Shown: positions 51,164 to 60,584, counted from the stretch's first letter. The stretch is 64,000 nt of DNA from CAZGXI01 sp964529715 (GCA_964529715.1 CAZGXI010000013.1:52059-116058), one strand, 5' to 3'. Translations and numbers: made by a program. The notes: generated by a model not told the origin, from the letters alone.

Positions 51164-53056
51164 TTAGCGGTCTACCTCACCCAGAATGATGTCGATGCTG
51201 CCCAGGATCGCCACAATATCCGCAACCTTATGGCCCTTGCACATTTCGCCCAGCGCGGTGAGGTTGATGAAACTGGGCGCACGCACGTGATAGCGCCAGG
51301 GATTCTGTCCGCCATCGGAGACGACGTAGTAACCGAGTTCGCCCTTCGGATTCTCGACGCGCCCATAGGATTCGCCTTCTGGCACGCGCGGGTTGTACGC
51401 CTTCGCCCCGGCCATGATCGGCTGGCCCTGCGTCTCACGCAGGCGCGGCAAAAGCTGTTTCAGGATGCGCTGGCTCTGGCGCATTTCATCGATGCGCAGC
51501 AGATAGCGGTCATACACGTCGCCGTTGTAACGCACCGCAACGTCGAAGTCGAGTTCCGGGTAGATGCTATACGGCTCAGCGCGGCGGACGTCGTAGGGTA
51601 CACCGCTGGCGCGCAGCAGCGGACCCGCTGCACTGTAGGCAATTGCCATTTCCGGCGGCAGGATGCCCACGCCCTGTGCACGCGCCAGAACGATCTCGTT
51701 GCCAGTCAGATAGCGATCCAGGTCGTCGAAGGCACGTGGCAGCCGTTCCTGGATCAGATATTCCAGGTAGTCCATCGTGTCTTCATCACGCACGCGGTCA
51801 TTGACCAGGCTGCTGATGCCACGAATACGTTCTGGCAGGTCCTTAAAGACCCCGCCGAAACGCATGTAGTTACACATCATACGGCTACCCGCCGTCGCCT
51901 CGAAGAAATCCAAGATCAACTCACGTTCTTCGATGGCATAAAGCGCCGGGGTGAAGAACGCGCCCAGGTCGTTGAGCAGGAAGCCGATAGCCCACAGGTG
52001 GCTGGAGATCCGGGTCAATTCGACCATTAGCACGCGGATGACCTCGGCCCGGTAGGTAGGCGGGCTATAACGCGCCCCCAGCGCCAGCAGTTGTTCAACC
52101 GCCAGCACGTAGCCGAGATTGTTGGACATGTTGCTGACATAGTCCAGGCGGTCGGTAAAGGGGATATTCTGAATGAATGTGTTCCGCTCGCCGATCTGCT
52201 CGTGATTACGGTGCAAATAGCCGACAACCGGCTCCAACGCCTCGACCGTTTCGCCGTCTAGCGTGACGACCATACGGAACACACCGTGTGTGCTGGGATG
52301 GTGGGGACCGATGTTGACCACAAGGCGTTCTGTGCGCAACCCCTGCCCACCTAACGTTTGAATGTCTACACCGGCACCGACCATGCCGTAGGCCAGATTC
52401 GGGTCGTTGCTGCGATTGAAAGCGTCATCCGGGCGGACATTAAGGAAGGCATCGATATCCATATCCGCCGGATAGCGAACGTTGTGCCCATAGGGATTGG
52501 CTTCTTCAGAGCGGCGCACGTGTCCTTCTGGCCAACGACTGTCGAAGGGCTTGTGTTCTTGCTCGTAGTACGCCTCCTGCCAATCCTTGCGCATGGGATG
52601 ACCGTCGAAGCCCTCCCACAGCAGGATGCGCTTGAGGTTCGGGTGTCCCTCAAAGCGGATGCCATAGAGGTCGTAGATCTCGCGTTCCTGAAAGTCCACG
52701 CCCGGCCATACATCGATCAGGGACGGCAACGTAGCGTTGTCACGCGGCGTCTGGGCCTTAAAAACCAGCGCCGGGCCGCCCTCGCGGATGCGATAGGCGT
52801 GATAGACCGCTTCCAGATGATCGCCCTTGCCCAGATAATCGACCCCGGTAACGCTGGACAGGTAGTCAAATCCCAGGTCGTCGCGGATGGTTTGCGCCAC
52901 CTCGACCAAGTGAGCGGGATCGACGATGATACCTGAATAGCCCTTGCGCTCATCAGGCCGCACCGCTTCAGGATAGCGCGCCTTGAGCACGGCAATCGCT
53001 TCAGCAATTGGATCGGCAGCTACAGCTTGCCGCGTCTCTATAGGTTGTTCGGTCAC
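51164..53056 (-). CDS. nuoCD: NADH-quinone oxidoreductase subunits C and D, fused
   Basis: 630 residues: NuoC part (about 1-200; DLGFDYLSSVTGVDYLGKGD, DLYGIRFEGHPNLKRIL in outline) joined to NuoD (about 235-630; VNIGPHHPSTHGVFR, HRNHEQIGERNTF, EVDR end). These form the quinone-binding Q-module with NuoB and NuoI. NuoC-NuoD fusions are known in several bacteria. GTG 53056 with AGGAG at 6 nt. 9-bp gap from nuoB. Not a NiFe hydrogenase: the two nickel-binding Cys pairs are absent. Confidence 0.94.
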   Translation of the reverse strand: MTEQPIETRQAVAADPIAEAIAVLKARYPEAVRPDERKGYSGIIVDPAHLVEVAQTIRDDLGFDYLSSVTGVDYLGKGDHLEAVYHAYRIREGGPALVFKAQTPRDNATLPSLIDVWPGVDFQEREIYDLYGIRFEGHPNLKRILLWEGFDGHPMRKDWQEAYYEQEHKPFDSRWPEGHVRRSEEANPYGHNVRYPADMDIDAFLNVRPDDAFNRSNDPNLAYGMVGAGVDIQTLGGQGLRTERLVVNIGPHHPSTHGVFRMVVTLDGETVEALEPVVGYLHRNHEQIGERNTFIQNIPFTDRLDYVSNMSNNLGYVLAVEQLLALGARYSPPTYRAEVIRVLMVELTRISSHLWAIGFLLNDLGAFFTPALYAIEERELILDFFEATAGSRMMCNYMRFGGVFKDLPERIRGISSLVNDRVRDEDTMDYLEYLIQERLPRAFDDLDRYLTGNEIVLARAQGVGILPPEMAIAYSAAGPLLRASGVPYDVRRAEPYSIYPELDFDVAVRYNGDVYDRYLLRIDEMRQSQRILKQLLPRLRETQGQPIMAGAKAYNPRVPEGESYGRVENPKGELGYYVVSDGGQNPWRYHVRAPSFINLTALGEMCKGHKVADIVAILGSIDIILGEVDR

Positions 53057-53065
53057 GCCACGCTC

Positions 53066-53734
53066 CTATGCTTCCGGCTGGGCCGGTGCGGTCCGGGCCT
53101 GAGCGGCCTGTTCGGCCTGGCGGCGGATCAAATCGGCCTGGCGAGGATCGATGATGTCGGGGCCAAGAATGGGGATGGGAATGCCCTCGCTTGGCCCGCT
53201 GCGATACCAGGGCACCGTACGGATCGACTGCTGTCGAATCTTACGGTGCAGTGCCATCACCCCATAGATCAATGCCTGTGGCGTGGGCGGGCAGCCGGGC
53301 GTATAAACATCGACCGGGATATATTTGTCGATGCCCGACACAACGTTATAACCCTCCTTGAAAGGGCCGCCGCCACTGGCACACGCGCCCATTGCCAGGA
53401 CATATTTGGGTTCAGCCATCTGATTATAGATACGCACGATGGGCACAATCATCTTCTTCGTCACTGTGCCGGAGACGATCAGCAGGTCGGCCTGGCGCGG
53501 ACTGGCACGCATCACATCCATGCCGAAGCGCGACAGGTCATAGCGCGAAGCCGCCGTGCAGATCATCTCGAAAGCGCAACATGCCAGACCAAAAAACAGC
53601 GGCCACGTGGAAACGCTTCGGCTCCAGTTGTAGATGCGATCCAGGCTAGTGACAGCGACATTTGACTTCAGTTCTTCCGGCAGGGGGATGTCAGGGTTGT
53701 GCAATTCGTTCACATCTGCCTGACCTTTGGTCAT
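53066..53734 (-). CDS. nuoB: NADH-quinone oxidoreductase subunit B
   Basis: 222 residues. Cluster N2 Cys are present: FGLACCAFEM, then MGACASGGG and PGCPPTPQALIYG. NuoB passes electrons to quinone. The start overlaps the iscX stop by 4 nt (ATGA). The C-terminus is extended and Ala/Gln-rich. Genes for nuoA, nuoH, nuoJKLMN are not here, so the membrane arm must be encoded elsewhere. Confidence 0.95.
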   Translation of the reverse strand: MTKGQADVNELHNPDIPLPEELKSNVAVTSLDRIYNWSRSVSTWPLFFGLACCAFEMICTAASRYDLSRFGMDVMRASPRQADLLIVSGTVTKKMIVPIVRIYNQMAEPKYVLAMGACASGGGPFKEGYNVVSGIDKYIPVDVYTPGCPPTPQALIYGVMALHRKIRQQSIRTVPWYRSGPSEGIPIPILGPDIIDPRQADLIRRQAEQAAQARTAPAQPEA

Positions 53735-53961
53735 AGATGGGTTGCCTCCTCGTAATACTCCTGGAAAATGGCGGCCAGCAGGTCATCGTTCGCCAGGATC
53801 GGGTCATCGGCAAAGCCGGGGAGTGCGACAATCAGTTCGTAAAGTTCATGTAAGCCAAGCGTGTCCAGATTGAGGGCCGGGTAACGCCGTATCAACTGCA
53901 AGACAATCTCATAGGATGCTTCCCAGTAAAGTGATTGGAGATCGTCCGGCGCTTCATGCAT
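53731..53961 (-). CDS. iscX: IscX-like iron-sulfur assembly protein
   Basis: 76 residues. It resembles IscX/YfhJ: LYWEASYEIVLQLIRRYP, then LHELYELIVALPGFADDP and NDDLLAAIFQEYYEEA match the IscX plan of W-x-D/E, HE, DDP and the closing helix. IscX binds IscS and iron and tunes cluster assembly. It heads an operon of three complex I iron-sulfur subunits. ATG 53961 is used; a preceding frame extension includes AT-rich promoter sequence. Confidence 0.8.
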   Translation of the reverse strand: MHEAPDDLQSLYWEASYEIVLQLIRRYPALNLDTLGLHELYELIVALPGFADDPILANDDLLAAIFQEYYEEATHL

Positions 53962-53977
53962 AATTTTGATGATATTT

Positions 53978-54006
53978 ATTATATATATGAGCTGGATATT
54001 CGGCAA
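53978..54006 (-). promoter_or_regulatory. Sigma-70 promoter of iscX-nuo operon, near-leaderless
   Basis: On the minus strand: TTGCCG (54006-54001), exactly 17-bp spacer, TATAAT (53983-53978). Expected transcription start is about 10 nt before ATG 53961. No ribosome-binding sequence fits in this short leader, so initiation is probably leaderless or nearly so. Confidence 0.7.
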
Positions 54007-54263
54007 GCGATTCCGCCGTCATGGTGACAAACGCCAAAGACAACGCACAGAGATGGAATCCGCCGAATGTGCGGTAGTGTACATCGAAGGAATCGAGAAA
54101 TCAAGCAGCACAGCGACAACCACATCCGTTATGCCCTTCGAGGCCGCAGCAGAATTGGCGCAAGCCTATTCATGTCTTTTCCTGAAAGCATTTTCGGGGC
54201 GGTAGAATACACACCGCTTTACCCGGTAACGGACCTTTCTGTTCTTTGTTCCCGGAGGCTTCT

Positions 54264-55028
54264 ATGGTTGCTCCGATTAGTTTGCAGCTCTATACGCTGC
54301 GCGATGCCCTGGCCCAGGATTTCGCGGGTGTCATCCGCCGGGTCGCCGACATGGGCTACATCGGCGTGGAAACGGCGGGCTTTCCCGGTACGACGTGTAC
54401 CGAGGCGGCACGGCTCTTCAGAGAAATGGGACTACAGGTGTCCGGCGCGCACGTCCCTCTACCGCTGGGCGACAAAAAAGCCGAGGTTTTAGAGACGATG
54501 GACGCCCTCGGCTGCCGCTATCTTATCTGTGCCTGGCTCGATCCCAACCGCTACTTCGGCACACCTGATCAGATCAGGCAGGCGTGCGACCTGCTGAACG
54601 AAGCCAGCGCCGTCGCCCGCGCAAACGGGCTGATCCTGGCCTATCACAATCACTGGTTCGAATACCAGCCCGTCGCAGGTCGTCTGGCCTATCAGTACAT
54701 GCTAGACCATCTCGATCCAGAGGTGCTGTTTGAAGTTGATACTTACTGGGTCAAGACGGCCGGCTGCGACCCGGTCGAAGTCGTGCGGGAACTGGGCTGC
54801 CGCGCGCCGCTGCTGCATATCAAGGATGGCCCATGTGTCCGCGAGCAGCCGATGGTCGCCGTCGGCGCAGGGAGCATGGACTTTCCGGCCATCATCGCAG
54901 CTGCGGAGACGACGGTGGAATGGTTGGTCGTCGAACTGGACCAGTGCGCTACGGACGTCCTAGAGGCCGTTAACGCAAGCTATAACTATCTGACCGGCAG
55001 CGGGCTGGCACGAGGAAACGTCGGATGA
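54264..55028 (+). CDS. Sugar-phosphate isomerase/epimerase-like TIM barrel (xylose isomerase-like)
   Basis: 254 residues. An AP-endonuclease-2/xylose-isomerase-like TIM barrel: SLQLYTLRDALAQDF opening, AYHNHWFEYQP, VLFEVDTYWVKTAG and LLHIKDGPCVREQ carry the His/Glu/Asp metal ligands. Related proteins isomerise or epimerise sugars, inositols or derivatives; substrate unknown. ATG 54264 has GGAGG at 6 nt. A strong terminator follows. The 257 bp before it (54007-54263) carry no gene. Confidence 0.85.
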   Translation: MVAPISLQLYTLRDALAQDFAGVIRRVADMGYIGVETAGFPGTTCTEAARLFREMGLQVSGAHVPLPLGDKKAEVLETMDALGCRYLICAWLDPNRYFGTPDQIRQACDLLNEASAVARANGLILAYHNHWFEYQPVAGRLAYQYMLDHLDPEVLFEVDTYWVKTAGCDPVEVVRELGCRAPLLHIKDGPCVREQPMVAVGAGSMDFPAIIAAAETTVEWLVVELDQCATDVLEAVNASYNYLTGSGLARGNVG

Positions 55029-55082
55029 CCGGACAGACTGCCGGATCATTCGCAATCTGATTTTGCGGCAGTAATTTACAAC

Positions 55083-55111
55083 GGAGGCAGTGGGGCTGCC
55101 TCCGCTTTTTT
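55083..55111 (+). terminator. Rho-independent terminator
   Basis: GGAGGCAG (55083-55090) pairs with CTGCCTCC (55096-55103), TGGGG loop, followed by GC and six T (55106-55111). The best intrinsic terminator in the window. Confidence 0.85.
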
Positions 55112-55123
55112 AGTGTCACCCTC

Positions 55124-55173
55124 TTGACAGGGCAACAAAAAAAGGATAACCTGTGGTATAGAGGTCTATACCA
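55124..55173 (+). promoter_or_regulatory. Promoter and 20-bp palindromic operator of the GntR regulator
   Basis: TTGACA (55124-55129), 17-bp spacer, TAACCT (55147-55152). Immediately after is a perfect 20-bp palindrome (55154-55173) with half-sites TGGTATAGAG and CTCTATACCA. It covers the likely transcription start and fits binding by a GntR/HutC-type dimer, so the regulator probably represses itself. Confidence 0.75.
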
Positions 55174-55205
55174 GTTCGCCTTCATTTGCTCAAAGAGAGG
55201 GTGCT

Positions 55206-55973
55206 GTGTCCGGGCAGCAGGTGTACTTCAAAATCGATCACAGCAGTCCGGCACCACGTTACTACCAGATTCAACAAAATCTGCGGGACCTGATCGAGGC
55301 AGGTGTGTTGCCCGTCGGGGAAATGCTGCCTTCAGAGCGCGAACTGAGCGAGATTTATGGCGTCAGTCGCATGACGGTCCGACAGGCCATCAGCGCGCTG
55401 ACCAGCGCCGGGTTAGTACAGCCCGTACAGGGGGTTGGCACGATGGTCAGCCGTCCCCAGGTCACTCAGGTCGTTCCGAATGTTGCCGGGTTTACCGAGC
55501 GAATGCGCACCGCCGGGCATCATGCGTCCAGCCAGGTGCTGCGCCTGGAGGTGATCCCGGCTGCGCCGGTGATCGCCGGGCGCCTGCGCCTGCTACCAGA
55601 TGTGCCGGTTGTTTGCCTGGAACGCCTGCGCCTGGCCGATGGCGAGCCGTTTATGTTGGAAACAGCTTACCTGCCCCACGAGCGTTTTCCCGGCCTGGAA
55701 CAGGAAAACTTCGAGACGCAAAGCCTGTATGATCTGCTGGCCCGCCGCTACCACACCCACGTCTACGAAACCGAGCAAACCTTGGAACCCACACTGTTGC
55801 ACCCCGAAGAGGCCGATCTGTTTGGACTCAAAAGTGGTCAGCCTGCCATGCTGGTGCACATCATCGCTTACGCTGCTGAGGGGATTCCGATTGAGTTTTC
55901 CAAATCGATTGTGCGCGGAGACCGCTGCCGTTTCTACTTCCACGCGACCCTCCGCATGCCGGGCAGTGCTTAA
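55206..55973 (+). CDS. GntR-family (HutC/UTRA) transcription regulator
   Basis: 255 residues: GntR winged helix (SERELSEIYGVSRMTVRQAI, about 40-75) and a C-terminal UTRA domain (about 95-250) that binds a small effector, often a sugar phosphate. GTG start at 55206 with GAGAGGG upstream. The gene precedes a sugar importer and ROK kinase, so it likely regulates these. The operator before it is described separately; no second copy was seen before the importer. Confidence 0.9.
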   Translation: MSGQQVYFKIDHSSPAPRYYQIQQNLRDLIEAGVLPVGEMLPSERELSEIYGVSRMTVRQAISALTSAGLVQPVQGVGTMVSRPQVTQVVPNVAGFTERMRTAGHHASSQVLRLEVIPAAPVIAGRLRLLPDVPVVCLERLRLADGEPFMLETAYLPHERFPGLEQENFETQSLYDLLARRYHTHVYETEQTLEPTLLHPEEADLFGLKSGQPAMLVHIIAYAAEGIPIEFSKSIVRGDRCRFYFHATLRMPGSA

Positions 55974-56121
55974 ACGTCGCTTTTACACCTGGTCAACGTT
56001 TGAGTTCGCCTGTCATACAAACCGGACAGAAAGGAGTTCTCTACCTCCGGTAACCGACATCCTCATTCTTTCGGCACGCAAGAGTTAGCCCTTCGTTCTA
56101 CATAACTCAGGAGGCTTTTCC

Positions 56122-57480
56122 ATGAAACGCTTTGTTGTGTTGCTGGTCATCCTGGCAGTGCTCGCTGCGCCGCTGAGCGTTCTGGCCCAGGGCGGTCACC
56201 GCGAAACCGATCCCTTCTGGAATCCGACACCGGAGTTGATCGAGGAATGGCGCGTCATCGACGGTGTGGAAGAGGGCGCGCAAATCCGTTTCTGGACCAT
56301 GTCGCTCTCCCCGACCTTCAACGATTACATCAATAAGATCGTGGAGAATTTTGAGGCGACCTATCCTGAAGTAGATGTGATCTGGGAAGACCAGCCCTGG
56401 GACAGCCTGCGCGACAACGTGCGCAACACGATTGCGGCGGGCAACCCGGCGGACGTAATCAACATCAATCCGGCCTGGATTTCCGAACTGGCCGAAGCAG
56501 GCTCGTTGATGAACATGGACGAGGCCCTGGCGCCCTATCCCGAAATCCGCGAGCAGTACGTCGATGGCGCGTGGGTCGAGGGCAACTACGACGGTGTGAG
56601 CTACCAGATTCCCTGGTATCTGGCACTGCGCAATTTCCTAGCCTACAACCGCGCCATCCTGGACGAGATCGGCTATGACCCTGCTGATCTGCCGACCACC
56701 TGGGATGGCCTGCTTGAGTTCGCTCGCTACGTCCGCGAGAACAGCGACTATTACGCCTTTTCGGAAAGCTGGGGCGAACCAAGCGGCCTGGGCATCGTGG
56801 GTGACTTTCCCTATAATGACATCCCGGTGTGGAACGAGGACCACACGCAGGTAGTCTTCGACACGCCGGAAGCAGTGGCGTTGCTCCAGTCGTGGATGGA
56901 CGCGCTCAACAACGACCTGATCCCGCGCGAAAGCCTGACGGATGACCACCGTGAGATGATCGACCGCTTCAGCGAAGGCGAGATCGCCGTCCTGCGGATG
57001 GCCCCGCATATGCTGCGTCTGGTCGAGGAAAACAACCCTGAGGTGTTCGCCAACCTGGGCATCGCCCCCGGCATCACCGGCACGAGCGGCGTCAACGGCG
57101 TGGATGTGCAATCACTGGTTATCCCGGTGCAAACCCCCTACCCCAATGCGGCGCTGGCGCTGGCCGTCTTTGTGACCAACCCGCAGACTCAGGCCGCTTT
57201 TAGCAAGGAAGTGGGCATTTACCCCTCTAACCTGTTAAGCTACCAGGACCCGTTCTTCCAGGAAATTGAAGAGGGTAATATCCAATCCGCCATCCGCCCG
57301 CTGGCTTACGACTACGTGGTAAACGCTGAGAACCGCCCGCTGAGCTTCCCCAACAGTGCCGAGATCGAGGCGATCATTCGCGGTGAAACCCAGGCAGCCT
57401 TGCTGGGTGTAAAGACCGCGCAGGAAGCCATCACCGACATGCAGAATCGCATCAACCAAGTGCTGGCAGCCGCGCAATAA
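56122..57480 (+). CDS. ABC sugar-binding protein (family 1 extracytoplasmic)
   Basis: 452 residues. Signal peptide (1-25, ending LSVLAQG), then the MalE/UgpB-like fold with EDQPWDSLRDNVRNTIAAGN, PAWISELAEAGSLMNMDE and YGQ-like regions; many Trp/Tyr suit carbohydrate binding. No lipobox Cys. It delivers sugar to the two permeases that follow. AGGAGG precedes the ATG. No substrate can be named. Confidence 0.92.
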   Translation: MKRFVVLLVILAVLAAPLSVLAQGGHRETDPFWNPTPELIEEWRVIDGVEEGAQIRFWTMSLSPTFNDYINKIVENFEATYPEVDVIWEDQPWDSLRDNVRNTIAAGNPADVININPAWISELAEAGSLMNMDEALAPYPEIREQYVDGAWVEGNYDGVSYQIPWYLALRNFLAYNRAILDEIGYDPADLPTTWDGLLEFARYVRENSDYYAFSESWGEPSGLGIVGDFPYNDIPVWNEDHTQVVFDTPEAVALLQSWMDALNNDLIPRESLTDDHREMIDRFSEGEIAVLRMAPHMLRLVEENNPEVFANLGIAPGITGTSGVNGVDVQSLVIPVQTPYPNAALALAVFVTNPQTQAAFSKEVGIYPSNLLSYQDPFFQEIEEGNIQSAIRPLAYDYVVNAENRPLSFPNSAEIEAIIRGETQAALLGVKTAQEAITDMQNRINQVLAAAQ

Positions 57481-57571
57481 AGCGCCTGACTTAGCCGCCC
57501 GTTCGACCGGGAGGGGCCACGCCGACTCCTCCCGGCCCATCCAATGATTTTCAGGCGGAGGACATATTGCC

Positions 57572-58513
57572 ATGAATCTGACCGCCGAAGCGTCGCGGAC
57601 GCGGCTTCGCCCAAGAGCGCGAGTCTCCCCTCAGGAGCGGCGACGCACTCTTGTCGCCTACCTGTTCTTGACTCCCGCGCTGGCCTTTCTCGCTATTTTC
57701 CTATTTCTGCCGCTCGTCCAGGCGGTCTATCTCAGCTTTACCCGCTACGACTTGCTGAACCCGCCGCAGTGGATCGGACTGGCGAACTTCACTAATCTGT
57801 TCAACGACCCGCTATTCTGGCATAGCCTGAAAAACTCCTTCATCTACCTGATCGTCACCCCGATCCTGATCGTGCTGTCCATCGCCCTGGCGATTGTGGT
57901 CAATCGCAAACTGCCAGGGGTGGCGTTTTTTCGCGCCCTGTATTACATGCCCGCTGTGACCTCGGTGGTCGCCATCGGCATGATCTTCGACTTTGTGTTT
58001 GCCGAGCCAGCCGGCCTGATCAACGGCGTGCTACGCGCCTTGAACCTAATCGATACCCCGATTCACTTTCTGACATCGCCCAGTTCGATCCTGGCATCGA
58101 TCATGGTCGTCACCATCTGGCGCGGTGTGGGCTATTACATGGTGATCTTCCTGGCAGCCCTGCAATCGATCCCTGAGGAATTATATGAGGCGGCAGCTAT
58201 TGACGGCGCAACGCCATTTCAGCAGCATCTCCAGATCACCGTCCCCCTGCTGCGCCCGGCGATCACCTTCGTGGCGATCATCTCCTCGATTGCTGCGCTC
58301 AAGGTCTTCGATGAAATCTACATCATGACCGGTGGCTCCGGCGGCCTGCTGGACAGCGCCGTGACTGCCGTGTTCTATCTGTATCGTCAGGGTTTCGAGT
58401 ATTTGAACCTGGGTTATGCTGCCGCGATTGCAGTGGTCTTTACGCTGATCACCCTTACCTTGTCGATCATCAACCTGCGGTTCATGGAACGGGGAACGAC
58501 CGATGTCAGCTAA
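57572..58513 (+). CDS. Sugar ABC permease, MalF-like
   Basis: 313 residues, six membrane helices. EAA loop: EAAAIDGATPFQQHL, which docks the ATPase. The N-terminus is short and basic, without MalF's large loop, as in most members. GGAGG upstream. Overlaps the next permease gene by 11 nt. Confidence 0.94.
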   Translation: MNLTAEASRTRLRPRARVSPQERRRTLVAYLFLTPALAFLAIFLFLPLVQAVYLSFTRYDLLNPPQWIGLANFTNLFNDPLFWHSLKNSFIYLIVTPILIVLSIALAIVVNRKLPGVAFFRALYYMPAVTSVVAIGMIFDFVFAEPAGLINGVLRALNLIDTPIHFLTSPSSILASIMVVTIWRGVGYYMVIFLAALQSIPEELYEAAAIDGATPFQQHLQITVPLLRPAITFVAIISSIAALKVFDEIYIMTGGSGGLLDSAVTAVFYLYRQGFEYLNLGYAAAIAVVFTLITLTLSIINLRFMERGTTDVS

Positions 58514-59552
58514 TGCTGTCCACATTGTGCACCATAAACCCGTGCGCCTGCGCGCCCGGCGCTGGGCAGCCAACAGCGGCTGGTATGCCATCATGCTCCT
58601 GATGGCGCTGGTCACGGCGCTGCCGTTCTTGTGGACGGCGCTGATGAGTTCGCGCGACAATTCCGGCAATGTCTTTCGCCCCAACAGGCCACCAGAACTC
58701 ATCCCCTATCCCGGTCTGATCGGCTGGGGCGAGGGATTGCAGATTGCACAGCAGACTGGCGAATATACCGTGATGCCCTGGGAAGCTACGGCAGACAGGC
58801 CGGCAGGCTGGTGGCGTGACTACGGGCCGGGCATCGAGGCCGGATTGGAAGGTTCTCCCCTGGCCCCGTACATGTACCCGGCCACGACGATGAACTATTA
58901 TAAAGTCTGGCACGATGTAGACCTGCCGCGCTACTTCGCCAATAGCATCCTGGTCGCGCTGGCAGTGGTCGCGCTGGTGCTACTGACCTGCTCACTGGCG
59001 GCCTACCCGCTGGCAAAGATGCGGTTCAAGGGCCGTAACACCGTCTTCTACCTGATCCTGAGCACACTGATTTTCCCGGAACAGTTGACGCTGATCCCGC
59101 TATACATCATGGCGGTCAATTACCTGGGTTTTCAAGACAACCTGCTGGGACTGATCCTGCCTTTTGGCACAAGTTCATTCGGCATCTTCCTGCTACGGCA
59201 AACCTACCAGTCGATTCCCGACGAGCTGCTGGAGGCAGCGCGGTTGGACGGGGCCAACGAACTGCAAATCTGGTGGCATGTGCTGTTGCCGCTGATCCGG
59301 CCCGGCCTGGCGACACTGGCGATCTTCACGTTCGTCGGTTCGTGGAACAGTTTTCTGTGGCCGCTGCTGATGATCCGCAATCGGGCGCTGTTTACGCTAC
59401 CGGTTGGTCTGGCTTATCTGCGCGGGTTTTTCAGCGGCAATCTACGCACCATCGCCGCCGGCGTGGTCATCGCTACCTTGCCGATCATTATCGTGTTCGC
59501 CATCTTCCAAAAGCAGTTCATTCGCGGGCTGGCCGGAGCGGTGAAGGGATAA
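58503..59552 (+). CDS. Sugar ABC permease, MalG-like
   Basis: 349 residues, longer than the usual 270-300 because of a loop of about 90 residues (roughly 50-140) after the first helix. EAA loop: EAARLDGANELQIWW. Pairs with the previous permease. No ATP-binding subunit is encoded in this operon, so a shared MsmX/UgpC-type ATPase encoded elsewhere must drive it (known for many such importers). Confidence 0.93.
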   Translation: MSANAVHIVHHKPVRLRARRWAANSGWYAIMLLMALVTALPFLWTALMSSRDNSGNVFRPNRPPELIPYPGLIGWGEGLQIAQQTGEYTVMPWEATADRPAGWWRDYGPGIEAGLEGSPLAPYMYPATTMNYYKVWHDVDLPRYFANSILVALAVVALVLLTCSLAAYPLAKMRFKGRNTVFYLILSTLIFPEQLTLIPLYIMAVNYLGFQDNLLGLILPFGTSSFGIFLLRQTYQSIPDELLEAARLDGANELQIWWHVLLPLIRPGLATLAIFTFVGSWNSFLWPLLMIRNRALFTLPVGLAYLRGFFSGNLRTIAAGVVIATLPIIIVFAIFQKQFIRGLAGAVKG

Positions 59553-59580
59553 CGCTCTGGCGCATCGCAGAAAGAGATTT

Positions 59581-60528
59581 ATGAGCACACGTGTCATCGG
59601 CATCGACATCGGCGGTACGAAGATCGCGGGCGGCATCGTTGGCCCAGATGGACAGGTCGCTCACCCGCAAACCATCCCTACCCCGGCAACGGAACGTGCG
59701 CCGGGAATTTTGCGCGCCATTGTCGGGCTGGTCCACGACCTGCTAGACGCGGCCCGCCGCGAGGAAGTGACGATCAGCGCAGTGGGCGTCGGCACGGCAG
59801 GACAGGTGGATCACGCACGCGGGGTTATCATCTTCGCAGGGGAAAACCTGCCTGGCTGGACCGGGATGCCATTGGCAGACGAACTCGGCGCGGCGCTGGG
59901 GCTGCCCGTGTCGGTGGAAAATGACGTGAACGCCCTGGCGCTGGGCGAAGGGCGGTTCGGCGCGGGACGCGGTTTTTCCAGCGCGCTGTACGTCGCCGTC
60001 GGGACGGGCGTGGGCGGCGCGGTGGTGATCGACGGCAAACTGTGGCGCGGCGCGACCTGGACCGCCGGAGAGATCTGCCACCTGCTGGTAGACATCGAAG
60101 GTAAACGACGCTGCACCTGCGGGCAGTACGGCCACCTGGAAGCCTACGCTGCCGGACCAGCGATGGCCACCCGTTATGGCGAACTGGCCGGGATCACCAG
60201 TCCGCCCTGTGACCTGCGCGCGGTCGCCGAGAAAGCCTACGCGGGCGACCCGCCAGCGGTGGAGGCGATTGCCGAGGGCGCGCGCATCCTGGGGTTGGCG
60301 GTGGGCGGCCTGCTGAACGTGATCGACACGGAGGCCGTGATCATCGGCGGGGGCGTGCCAGACCTGGGCGAATTGTGGTGGGAGCCGTTCGAGGCGGCGC
60401 TGCGGAACAACGCCAATCCCGGCCCGGCGAAGGTGGCACTGCGCCGCGCGGAACTGGGCGGGCGGGCGGTGCTGGTCGGCGCGGCGCTGCTGGCACTGGA
60501 AGAAGTGCGCGCCGGCGTGCTATCCTGA
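59581..60528 (+). CDS. ROK-family sugar kinase
   Basis: 315 residues. ATP-binding DIGGTKIAGG at the N-terminus, ENDVNALALGE, and VAVGTGVGGAVVIDG. The zinc motif reads Cys178-T-C180-G-x-x-G-His185-x-E; the third Cys of the ROK signature is His here. Family members phosphorylate glucose, ManNAc, fructose or allose. With nanE present in the window, a ManNAc kinase is possible, but the genes are 45 kb apart. Last gene of the importer operon, 28 bp after the permease. Confidence 0.9.
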   Translation: MSTRVIGIDIGGTKIAGGIVGPDGQVAHPQTIPTPATERAPGILRAIVGLVHDLLDAARREEVTISAVGVGTAGQVDHARGVIIFAGENLPGWTGMPLADELGAALGLPVSVENDVNALALGEGRFGAGRGFSSALYVAVGTGVGGAVVIDGKLWRGATWTAGEICHLLVDIEGKRRCTCGQYGHLEAYAAGPAMATRYGELAGITSPPCDLRAVAEKAYAGDPPAVEAIAEGARILGLAVGGLLNVIDTEAVIIGGGVPDLGELWWEPFEAALRNNANPGPAKVALRRAELGGRAVLVGAALLALEEVRAGVLS

Positions 60529-60584
60529 CCCATCCGTATCCTTTAGACACCCTCGCCACTTCTCCAATCCGCACAACAAAAGCC

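Noticed and set aside
51164..53734. Possible group 4 NiFe hydrogenase
   Set aside because: NuoB/NuoD-like subunits lack the two nickel-binding Cys pairs in the large subunit, so complex I is the right call.
50457..54006. A complete complex I operon
   Set aside because: Only nuoB, nuoCD and nuoI are present; membrane-arm and NADH-module genes are missing from the window.
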